A stretch of DNA of 64,000 bases from CAVYWD01 sp963772225. GTDB taxonomy: Bacteria; Myxococcota; Myxococcia; Myxococcales; UBA5297. Location: assembly GCA_963772225.1 (NCBI GenBank), contig CAVYWD010000001.1, positions 558,001 to 622,000 of the forward strand. The letters are read 5' to 3'. The translations under genes were made by a program, and so were the position numbers. Below are positions 56,656-64,000 of this stretch, piece after piece (position 1 is the stretch's first letter; each line of letters begins with the position of its first letter). The notes under the pieces are model-generated. The model did no database searches and was not told the origin of the DNA. It saw nothing but the letters and a program-made list of their open reading frames with translations.

Positions 56656-57666
56656 GTGGCACTCTCGCTATCGTTCGATATCGGTTTCGGCGTAAGGCTG
56701 CAGCTCTTCGCCACATTCATGCTATCGGCGAAGGAAGTTGCTGATCGGCTGACATTCTTCGGCGACGAAGTGACCAAGGTCGACCTTTGGGGAAGGAGGG
56801 AAGAAGCCCTTCACCTCGTCTGGCGGCTCATGGCCGACCCCCTGCCCTGCATGCAGCTTCGGTCCTTCGCCGCGGATGCCGGCATCGGATACGCGTCCCA
56901 TGACCTGAGCGAGTGCGACGACCGCGCCGTGGCGCAGATCGTCGCTCACGCGCTGTCACGCGGCGAGGTGACGATCTACCGCGTCAAACAGAGGCCCTAC
57001 TCGCCGCCCCGCATCGTGGAACCGCCGCCTTCGCCCGGGCCCAGCTATGCGCCGCCGTCGAAGTACTTCGAGCTTCAGCTGGTGTTCGACCACGATGGCT
57101 CGGGCGTTCGACAGGTCCCATTGCAGGTCGTTGGTTCCGACGGGGAGGCCCACAAGGCGACAACCAATGCGGAAGGCCGCATTCGACTCAACGGCGTGGA
57201 GCCCGGAGCGTACGAAGTGTCGGCCTCGAGCGAAGGCGCCCAGGTCGGGACCTCGGTGACCGCGTGCGGCTGGGATAGACCTGAGAAGCCTCGAGAAGCG
57301 AGCCAGGACGAAAAGCGGGCCGCGTCTGCGGTGAAGCATCTCGTGGCGGTCGAGGAACACCGCGTTCGCACTGGGGAGAGGCTCGACAGCATCGCGCAGA
57401 GCGCGGGGATGACCTGGCAGGGCCTCGCACTTTTCAATTGGGGAACGACGGATCCAGACGAGATCAACGAGCACCTCGCTTCCAAAGTCGGTTGCACCAA
57501 GAAGACGAAGGACGGCAGGAACTACCTCTTCAGCAACCGGGACAGGCCAGGGATCGTCCTCATCCCCAGGCCCTGGCGCGCGCCGGGCCTCGAGACGCGC
57601 AAGTCCCACGTTCTGCGCGTCAAGGTGCTGAGGCATCCGCCACGTTTCGTTTTCTTCTCGTCCTGA
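56656..57666 (+). CDS. LysM-domain protein with beta-sandwich module, first gene of hydrolase cluster
   Basis: A protein of 336 residues without a signal peptide. An N-terminal unrecognised region (including VTKVDLWGRREEALHLVWRL) is followed by a proline-rich hinge, then a Cna-B/CarboxypepD-reg-like sandwich (FELQLVFDHDGSGV ... GRIRLNGVEPGAYEVSAS). A C-terminal LysM module (EEHRVRTGERLDSIAQSAGM ... GIVLIPRPW) binds peptidoglycan. GTG 56656 was chosen for AAGGGGG just upstream; ATG 56632 is the alternative. The wall hydrolase gene starts 23 bases downstream. LysM proteins of this build accompany type VI secretion cargo in other bacteria, but no secretion gene is in this window. Confidence 0.65.
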   Translation: MALSLSFDIGFGVRLQLFATFMLSAKEVADRLTFFGDEVTKVDLWGRREEALHLVWRLMADPLPCMQLRSFAADAGIGYASHDLSECDDRAVAQIVAHALSRGEVTIYRVKQRPYSPPRIVEPPPSPGPSYAPPSKYFELQLVFDHDGSGVRQVPLQVVGSDGEAHKATTNAEGRIRLNGVEPGAYEVSASSEGAQVGTSVTACGWDRPEKPREASQDEKRAASAVKHLVAVEEHRVRTGERLDSIAQSAGMTWQGLALFNWGTTDPDEINEHLASKVGCTKKTKDGRNYLFSNRDRPGIVLIPRPWRAPGLETRKSHVLRVKVLRHPPRFVFFSS

Positions 57667-57689
57667 ATTCGCCAAAGGGGAGCACTTCG

Positions 57690-60600
57690 ATGGATGTCGA
57701 TCTGCCAATCCGCGACGCTCACGATCCCGATGACCTTTCTGCCCAGAACGAAACCGGACCCGACGGATACTTTCCCATCGGCGACAACGGCTTCTGGCAC
57801 GGCGGCGTTCACCTCCGCACGACGAGGCCGATCGTCGCGATTCGAGATGGCACATTGGTCGCCTACCGAATCAACCGAAGGCTTCTTAACGCGACCCTCG
57901 ACGGAACGACATTCGAGCTTTCGACCGGCTTCGTCCTGTTGCGGCACGAGACCGCGACGCCGCTCGGCCATAAGCTCGAATTCTGGTCGTTGACCGCGCA
58001 CCTCTTGCATTGGGAGGCCTACCGCGACGACCCAACCTTGGAGACCCCCGTCTTTCTCCGGGCCAAACGGCCCGAGAAGGTAATCACCGAGGCCGCCGGA
58101 AAGGGCGTTCGCCTCGCCGGCGATGCTGGCCCGGCCTCGGCGGTGGGCATCGTGCCCTGCGGTGCGAGGGTCGAGCTCACGGGGGCCTCCGCCCCGAACG
58201 GCCACTGGGCCAAGGCAATACCCGAGATGGCCAAGGCTCGCTGGGGCTCGCTCGAGGGGTGGCTGCGCATCGACGACCGAACCTCGGCGCCGGAGCGCGG
58301 ATGCACGCAATTTTTGGCGCGAAGCGCCGTGAAGGTGTTGTCAGGCTCCGACCCTGCCACGGTCGAGGGCGAGATCCCATCCGGCTCGTTCTTCACCGTG
58401 GGAACAGGCGCGCCCTCCGGCAACGCCTGGAATCGCAGCCTCGCGCGCGGCAGAGTCCGCGAAGTCACCTGTGGCGCCTTGCACGGATTTGCCGTACTCG
58501 CCGGCGCTGCGACCGCGGCGGAGCGGCGAATCATCGCGGAGACGGACGACCCGGGACCCCGGAAGCGAGGCCTTGCGGTTCACGCCGCCGCCGATTCGGT
58601 CTCCCCCGTCGTCGCCGTCCTGCCGAAGGGCACGCTCGTTCGGTTCAAGGAGCCGCAAGCCGTTCAGTTCACGAGGACCACGACCTACCATGAGATCCTC
58701 GAGGGCGGCTTCGTCCCGGTCGACAGGACCACACTCCAGGAGGAATGGGCCATCGGCCAGCCCGAGGCATGGGACGCGGTGGTTCGGCCGAGGACTCCGG
58801 TGAAGGTCTCGAGGGGCGACATTCTTGGCTGGGCCGGCGTGTACATGCGGGAGGAGGCACAGGCCACAGGCCGGCCGCTCATCGGCCCGGACAATCTCAT
58901 CCATTTCGAGGTGTTCTCGACCGACGCGAAGGACCTGATGGCGAACCCGCACAATGAGCATTGGTTCTCCGACCTCGCCCTTCGCCTCGCGCCCCGGACC
59001 GTCCTCAAGCGGTGTGAGCCGCTGCCGGAGGCCCGAAATCCCACGATCGCCGTCGACCTTCGAAAGGACGCAGAGGTTCGCATCTCCGAGCGGTTTCCCG
59101 GGTCCGACCACGTGAAGATTTGGCGCCACCAGGTCACCGGCTGGAAGCGCACCAGCGAGCTCGGGCACTTTCGCGATTCCGGGTATGCGCTCGTCGGGCA
59201 CGCCGGCCCATTCTACAGCGCTCCGCCCGAGTGCTGGTGCGACAAAGCCCTTCCTCCCACCGTCGATCTTCGCGCCCAGCCGGGTGACTACCTCATCCGC
59301 CTGGAGTCGCGCGAGGTTCCCGAGACCTTCAAGCAGGTGCAATATGAGACGGGCACTCCGAGACCGCTCGTGACAAAGGGCTGGGCTCGAGAGCACGACC
59401 TCGGCGATTACTATGCAAAGGCTCGGCGACCTTCCAAGGCCGTGGAATTGGCTCTCGCCGCGAAGCCCGCATCCTGGTCGGCGACGCTCGACGCCGCGCC
59501 TGCTGCGCAGGTCCGAATCGCAGGGAACACCTGGGTTCGCCAGGACCGAGAAGAGCGCGTTTCACAGGCTTTTCACAAGGTCAAACAAGGCGCGCAGGAA
59601 GGTTGGATACTCAAGGAACACATTGCGGCGGCAATCCCAGCGAAGAAAGCCCTGAAGATTGGCGCGTCGACTCGGCTGCTCACTGCGCTTCCTCAAGACC
59701 TCGAGGGATTGCGAACTGCCGCAGCCACCGTGCTCGCTCCGGGCGCCGAGCTGACTGACCTTGGCGCTGAGCAAAGCATCAGCGAGACCTGGACCTTGGT
59801 CGCGTTTCGCGACGCCGGTGGCAATGAAGTGACCGCGTGGGCGAGGGCCAGCCTGCTTGGGCCGCTGTACGAAAAGAGATACGTGCTTCGGGCGCCGCTC
59901 TCGAGCCTCTTCAAAGAGATGCCTACGGTTGCTAACCCAAGGCCTAACAAACCGCCCCCACCTCGGTACGACCTCACCACCATGGAGACATCGGATTTTC
60001 AGCGAACCGCGATTCAAGCTGCCGCGGGCGACGCGCTAGAATGGCTCGATCTCAACTTCACCGCAAAGGAGCGCTGGGAGAGACTCCAGGTCGATGGAGC
60101 AACGACGAGCGGCTGGCTACGCCACACCAAGCTGCTCCACGCCACCAACGAAGCGCCGCGGCACTATCGGCTTCTCGAGGACATCCATTTCCTGGAGCCT
60201 GCAGCTCCAGAGCAAATCGCATTCAATGGAAACGCCGGCGACCTCCTTGAAGTGCTCGGCGAAAGAGCGTCAGCGGGCATCGCCTATCAACAGGTGAAGC
60301 TCGGCTCCAAGCAAGGCTGGTGGCCGAAGGCAGATCTCGGCGACAATGCCGATGAGGCCGCGCTCACGCGTCGCCTCTCGAAGTCGGTTCCCTTCCTTCT
60401 CAAGGACGCACCGAGAGACCCGCCGGACAGAATCCACGTAACCGCTCTACGTGGCGATGCGGTACTCGTTGCACCTGACCCTGCAGTCGATAAGGCTTTC
60501 ACCAAAGTCTCGGTCTTTATCACGCGCGACGAGGAGCGCTGCCAAGGCTTCGCACCCGCCTCAGAGCTGCCTGGCAGAATTCCCGCCGGGATGGCCGCAT

Positions 60601-61901
60601 TTCGGCACACTCCTCGCTTGGCAAGGAACCTCACGCGCGTTCATTCCTTCGACCCGGCAACGACCTATGTCTTCGATCATGACGCCGGAACGATTGCCTC
60701 CGAGCGCACGCTCGACAGGCCGGCCCACGAGGCACTTCGCCGCGACTTGGCTGGCCACCTTTGGGCGGAGATTGCAGGTCGCGACGCTCACGAACCGAGC
60801 GGCTGGGTCGACCTGCACATCGACCTCGCGTCCCGGCGCACGGAACATAGTGGTCTTTCCATTACCTCTGCGTACAACTGGACCGACTGGCGGACCTACG
60901 AGGAGGAGCCGGGCACCACTGCCGAATCAAGATTTTTTAGCGAAGACGGCTATTGCGACGTTCCGTCTCTTATCGCTCTCATTGAGAAGGACACGGACGG
61001 CAAAGCGCGCGCAGGCGGAGCGATCGACGACGACGTGACACCGACCGAGATGCGCGAGGCCCTTGCAGTCACCGCGGTCCGCGAGAAACTTCGAAACGCC
61101 GCGTGTCTACACCCGAGCGAATGGGACGCCGGGGCCGACAACCACCTCAAGAAATGGGAACGCCTCAGAAAGCACTTGACGGACAATTCTTTCCGCGAGC
61201 ACACCGACTACTTCGAGGAGCTTCAGTTTTGGGGCGAGACTTTTCGAGGCACAAGCGCCGAGCCTGCATCGTCCAGCGTTTGGCATCACCATCCCCTCGG
61301 GTTTGCCCGACATTTGAAAAGAATGCGCGGGCTCACCGCCGAACAACTACAGCGAATTCTTCCTGGAGCACATGCCTCCGACATCGAGAAATACATCGCC
61401 CACTTGAATGAAACGATGGTGCGCTACGAAATTGACACTTCCCTCTTGCAGGCCCACTTTTTGGCACAAGTCGGCCACGAGAGCGCCCAGCTTTCCTCCA
61501 CCGTCGAGGGACGGTGGGGCGGTCGCGACCACCCGAACGCCGGCGAACTCTACGAAGCGCGCTTTGGCGACCTAATGAACATCCGTCCCGGGGACGGAAA
61601 GCGCTTCAAAGGACGAGGACTGATCCAGCTGACAGGCCGCACAAATTATTCAATTTATGGCGCCTTCCTTGGCGTCGACTTGACGGCGAATCCGGAGATT
61701 GTTGCTTCGGACCCGTTTCTGGCTTGCGACGTCGCCGGTTGGTTCTGGCGCCGTGGGGGCGACCGGGACCTGAACGAACTCGCCACAGCAGCCGACGACG
61801 CAACCGTGGCCACGTTGACGCAGAAAATCAATGGTGGCATCAACGGGCTTCCGCAGCGTCTCGAATTTTTTCGAAACGCAAAACGCATTATTATTGACTA
61901 A
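57690..61901 (+). CDS. Large M23-like / SH3 / GH19 peptidoglycan hydrolase, no signal peptide
   Basis: A protein of 1403 residues. The N-terminus (about 20-110) resembles an M23 endopeptidase barrel: WHGGVHLRTTRPIVAIRDGTLVAYR and SLTAHLLHW; the usual Asp of HxxxD is His, so this domain may bind rather than cut. The middle holds several SH3-like modules (repeated GWLR, GWIL, GWW turns). The C-terminal ~170 residues are a GH19 chitinase/lysozyme-type domain: FLAQVGHESAQLSS with the catalytic Glu, and KRFKGRGLIQLTGRTNY. ATG 57690 has GGGGAG upstream. With no export signal it should leave by a contact system or by lysis. The last 2 kb are less GC-rich than neighbours, hinting at transfer. Confidence 0.8.
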   Translation: MDVDLPIRDAHDPDDLSAQNETGPDGYFPIGDNGFWHGGVHLRTTRPIVAIRDGTLVAYRINRRLLNATLDGTTFELSTGFVLLRHETATPLGHKLEFWSLTAHLLHWEAYRDDPTLETPVFLRAKRPEKVITEAAGKGVRLAGDAGPASAVGIVPCGARVELTGASAPNGHWAKAIPEMAKARWGSLEGWLRIDDRTSAPERGCTQFLARSAVKVLSGSDPATVEGEIPSGSFFTVGTGAPSGNAWNRSLARGRVREVTCGALHGFAVLAGAATAAERRIIAETDDPGPRKRGLAVHAAADSVSPVVAVLPKGTLVRFKEPQAVQFTRTTTYHEILEGGFVPVDRTTLQEEWAIGQPEAWDAVVRPRTPVKVSRGDILGWAGVYMREEAQATGRPLIGPDNLIHFEVFSTDAKDLMANPHNEHWFSDLALRLAPRTVLKRCEPLPEARNPTIAVDLRKDAEVRISERFPGSDHVKIWRHQVTGWKRTSELGHFRDSGYALVGHAGPFYSAPPECWCDKALPPTVDLRAQPGDYLIRLESREVPETFKQVQYETGTPRPLVTKGWAREHDLGDYYAKARRPSKAVELALAAKPASWSATLDAAPAAQVRIAGNTWVRQDREERVSQAFHKVKQGAQEGWILKEHIAAAIPAKKALKIGASTRLLTALPQDLEGLRTAAATVLAPGAELTDLGAEQSISETWTLVAFRDAGGNEVTAWARASLLGPLYEKRYVLRAPLSSLFKEMPTVANPRPNKPPPPRYDLTTMETSDFQRTAIQAAAGDALEWLDLNFTAKERWERLQVDGATTSGWLRHTKLLHATNEAPRHYRLLEDIHFLEPAAPEQIAFNGNAGDLLEVLGERASAGIAYQQVKLGSKQGWWPKADLGDNADEAALTRRLSKSVPFLLKDAPRDPPDRIHVTALRGDAVLVAPDPAVDKAFTKVSVFITRDEERCQGFAPASELPGRIPAGMAAFRHTPRLARNLTRVHSFDPATTYVFDHDAGTIASERTLDRPAHEALRRDLAGHLWAEIAGRDAHEPSGWVDLHIDLASRRTEHSGLSITSAYNWTDWRTYEEEPGTTAESRFFSEDGYCDVPSLIALIEKDTDGKARAGGAIDDDVTPTEMREALAVTAVREKLRNAACLHPSEWDAGADNHLKKWERLRKHLTDNSFREHTDYFEELQFWGETFRGTSAEPASSSVWHHHPLGFARHLKRMRGLTAEQLQRILPGAHASDIEKYIAHLNETMVRYEIDTSLLQAHFLAQVGHESAQLSSTVEGRWGGRDHPNAGELYEARFGDLMNIRPGDGKRFKGRGLIQLTGRTNYSIYGAFLGVDLTANPEIVASDPFLACDVAGWFWRRGGDRDLNELATAADDATVATLTQKINGGINGLPQRLEFFRNAKRIIID

Positions 61902-61931
61902 GCATTATATTCATTCCCGGAGAGAACGTAG

Positions 61932-63221
61932 ATGTTCTACACCATTGTCATTGGCCTAGCACTTGCTCAATTCACTGATGAACCTTCCTGGCCTTCTACC
62001 ATCAAGGCCGACCACGTTTGCTCAAGCAGTCCTGACGGGGACCTTGACGGCGACGGGAAGCCCGACTTGGCGTGCGTAGTCGGGAGTGACGTCGACGACC
62101 CTAATTCTTCGATCGTCGTCGTATTGTCAAGCAGGCCTCAGGTTCTGGCACTTAATGCAGCCAGGGCGCTTCGCGGCTGCTGCCTCTCTGCCGGGGCTTC
62201 TATCGTGCGGCGCACAACCCATAGTTCCGTAGAGGCGATCGAGAGCGGCACCGACTGGCGGCATTCGCTTTCGTTTGGGTATTGGGGGACCGTATTCAAG
62301 CTAGAATGGGAGGAGCTCGAATTTTCCTATCAATTCACTCATGGGGACATGCCGACAGTTCATGCCGGAATTGCAAGGTCCTTTGAGAACGGCATCGCTC
62401 CGAGCTCCTCACGCTGGGCTCCGGACTACGATAAGCCTATCGGCCCGGACCTTGAAAAGCCGAAACTATATACGGACTGGCTCGATCTCTACGCGATGGG
62501 AACCCACGCTTCGCGGGCTCGTGACCCCTGGCGTCCTATTCTCTTGGAAACGAGAAGCGTCTCGTCGCAGCAGTACGTCATCGGAAGGTCCAAGACTTCG
62601 GGGCCTCCTGTCACTCTTTCTTTCGCTATACGAGCGCGAACTCAAGGCTCCAAAGTCCATTTCGAACTCGACGTGAAAGACGACGACGTCCAGATCACCT
62701 CCAACGCCCCCAATGCACGCCTCGGCGACCGCCTCGAGGTCTGGTGGGATCGCGGCGGCGATCCGTGGTCGGAGGGCGACTGGGCGCCCAAGCTCGCGCC
62801 CGTCCCCCAGACGACCTCGGGCGTCCTGCTCCTGCCGCTGCCTGAAGGGCAAGTCCGTGTGAGCTCTCTCTTCCCCAGCGGAGCAAAGCCGCCGGCGATC
62901 AAGGCCTCCTGGAAGCGGACGCCCGCGGGCTACTCCGTCGAATTCGAGATCGACCGGAGCGTCCTCGAAAGCACCGAGAAGATCACCCGGGAGACCACCG
63001 TCGACCTCGACGAGGAAGTCGCGAACTTCACGATCGCCATTCGCGACGTCGACGCGAACACCGAGCCCGGAATGGAAACCGGTCTGGCGACCTCCACCTT
63101 CGAGCCACCTGGCGCCCCGTTCGGCCTGGGGTGGCTCCATCTGCCGAAGCGACAGCCGGCGAAGGCAACTCCCCATGCTCCGGCTGCACCGGCCCCAGCG
63201 GCGATACCGCCGAAGCCCTAG
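61932..63221 (+). CDS. Possibly exported protein with DGDLDGDG calcium-loop motif; candidate immunity partner
   Basis: A protein of 429 residues, 30 bases after the hydrolase. The first ~14 residues (MFYTIVIGLALAQF) are hydrophobic and may be a short, uncharged signal. DGDLDGDGKPDLACVVG is an EF-like/FG-GAP calcium loop. The rest looks beta-rich, with a second half (from about residue 225, FELDVKDDDVQITS) like a carbohydrate-binding sandwich of CBM9 style, and a Pro/Ala tail. The first half has lower GC than the second. No family was recognised. Because it follows a signal-less wall hydrolase, protection of the producer's own wall is a reasonable but untested idea. Confidence 0.6.
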   Translation: MFYTIVIGLALAQFTDEPSWPSTIKADHVCSSSPDGDLDGDGKPDLACVVGSDVDDPNSSIVVVLSSRPQVLALNAARALRGCCLSAGASIVRRTTHSSVEAIESGTDWRHSLSFGYWGTVFKLEWEELEFSYQFTHGDMPTVHAGIARSFENGIAPSSSRWAPDYDKPIGPDLEKPKLYTDWLDLYAMGTHASRARDPWRPILLETRSVSSQQYVIGRSKTSGPPVTLSFAIRARTQGSKVHFELDVKDDDVQITSNAPNARLGDRLEVWWDRGGDPWSEGDWAPKLAPVPQTTSGVLLLPLPEGQVRVSSLFPSGAKPPAIKASWKRTPAGYSVEFEIDRSVLESTEKITRETTVDLDEEVANFTIAIRDVDANTEPGMETGLATSTFEPPGAPFGLGWLHLPKRQPAKATPHAPAAPAPAAIPPKP

Positions 63222-63230
63222 GAACTCTCC

Positions 63231-64000
63231 CTACTCCCCCACCCCCTCATAGCTCAAGGTCTTCATCAGCGCCTTCCTCTGCTTCTCCACCGCCTCATCG
63301 AGGAAGTCGAGCGCCTCGTCCAGCTTGTCCATGAGCCGGCGCGGCTCGCGCTTCATCTTCGGGTTCGAGAAGAGCGCGTGGGCGAGCCACGGAAACACCG
63401 CGGTCACGTCCGCGTGCACGTAGACCGAATTCATCTCCGCGCACTCCGCCGAGACCTTGCCCCAGGTGTGCCCCTCGGACGCCGGGCAGCTCGAGAGCGC
63501 GCCGTTGTCCACCGGGTCGACGCAGAACTGCACGTCGACGTCGAAGCCCTCCGTCGGCACGAACAGGATCTGGTCGAGCAGCGGCTCGCCCTGCAGCGTG
63601 TAGTTCTTCGGCACGCCGCCGCCCAGCATCCAGATGGCCATCCGCTTGCTGTAGTGGTGGCGCGCGTAGTGCTGCACCGCCGCCATGGCGTAGACGTCGG
63701 CGCAGACGTCCAGCTCGAGCTTGAACTTCTCCCCGAGCAGCCGCTTCAGCTTGACGATATTCAGGAAGATGGACCCGTCCTGCACCGCGCCCACGAACAC
63801 CGGCACGCCGTACTTGTAGCAAGTGGAGAGCAGGCTCGGCCGCTCGACCTTGAGCGCCTTCTCCAGCGCCGCCATCTCTTTGCCGAGCAGGTAGTGGAGC
63901 TCCGCCGTCGTCATCTTCCGCTGGAACTCCGGCTTCTGGAGAATGGCGGAGAAGAGCCGGTCCGTGTCGAGCAGGACGTCCTCGAAGAAGCCCAGGTCGT
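63231..64000 (-). CDS. Deoxyhypusine synthase family protein, 5' end outside window
   Basis: About 255 C-terminal residues are visible; the frame is open to the window edge. IWMLGGGVPKNY and LLDQILFVPTEGFDVDVQF belong to the NAD-binding fold of deoxyhypusine synthase-like enzymes, and GHTWGKVSAECAEM keeps the lysine that carries the butylamine imine. In bacteria such proteins usually act on small polyamines (SpeY-like, homospermidine or related aminobutyl transfers), not on eIF5A. The gene is convergent with the preceding one (9 bases between stops). Substrate cannot be read from the sequence. Confidence 0.85.
   Translation of the reverse strand, partial: DLGFFEDVLLDTDRLFSAILQKPEFQRKMTTAELHYLLGKEMAALEKALKVERPSLLSTCYKYGVPVFVGAVQDGSIFLNIVKLKRLLGEKFKLELDVCADVYAMAAVQHYARHHYSKRMAIWMLGGGVPKNYTLQGEPLLDQILFVPTEGFDVDVQFCVDPVDNGALSSCPASEGHTWGKVSAECAEMNSVYVHADVTAVFPWLAHALFSNPKMKREPRRLMDKLDEALDFLDEAVEKQRKALMKTLSYEGVGE

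Noticed and set aside
56656..63221. A type VI secretion locus
   Set aside because: No structural component (VgrG, PAAR, Hcp, Tss proteins) is encoded in the window; only the cargo-like genes are seen.

Overview
The window comes from a high-GC, Gram-negative bacterium. Paired LptF/LptG genes imply a lipopolysaccharide outer membrane. Two long TPR proteins that begin with an MJ0042-type zinc ribbon, an eccentric multi-domain glycosyltransferase (GT) repertoire and a very strong G/C bias at third codon positions point to the Myxococcota (Anaeromyxobacter-like). This is a judgement from gene style, not from a search.

Layout. 1-2.9 kb is a graveyard of mobile DNA: the catalytic half of a tyrosine recombinase, a cluster of iterated GGGATAA-type motifs, a 5'-truncated IS66 transposase, and a decayed IS91-family element with its accessory tyrosine recombinase. 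3.0-30.9 kb is a surface-polysaccharide locus. It holds a methyltransferase, a giant 1482-residue multi-GT protein, an rfbACBD dTDP-rhamnose operon, an E2-fold acyltransferase-like protein, a tightly overlapping run of glycosyltransferases and a GT-C-like membrane protein, then a Wzm/Wzt-type ABC exporter. Convergent to the exporter lie wecB, an O-antigen ligase candidate and lptG/lptF. Together these make nucleotide sugars, assemble a glycan, export it, ligate it and carry LPS to the surface.

30.9-39.2 kb is a co-directional purine block (purE, purD, purH) shared with a zinc-ribbon TPR protein. It is interrupted between purD and purE by an overlapping AAA-ATPase/TOPRIM-like gene pair that looks like an inserted defence module. 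39.3-51.5 kb is housekeeping and metabolism: radical SAM protein, GNAT acetyltransferase, 2Fe-2S ferredoxin, membrane GT2, second zinc-ribbon TPR protein with eight short TxxFG motifs, ComEA-like protein, aspartokinase, histidine ammonia-lyase, flavin reductase and ferredoxin-NADP reductase. 51.5-56.5 kb carries a membrane-bound ferritin/VIT1 protein, a small scar of truncated nucleotidyltransferase and ATPase genes, a HAD 5'-nucleotidase, a zinc-finger thioredoxin and RNase Z. 56.6-63.2 kb is a distinctive three-gene cluster: a signal-less LysM protein, a signal-less 1403-residue M23-like/SH3/GH19 wall hydrolase and a possibly exported protein. It resembles a secreted effector with a candidate immunity partner. 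The window ends in a deoxyhypusine-synthase-family gene.

Six otherwise convincing reading frames are each broken by a single-base indel (near 1683, 2776, 10037, 16344, 22477 and 45519-45524). One lies in a G6 run. Sequencing error is a serious possibility, so the affected genes are described as one gene each. No tRNA, rRNA or CRISPR array was seen.
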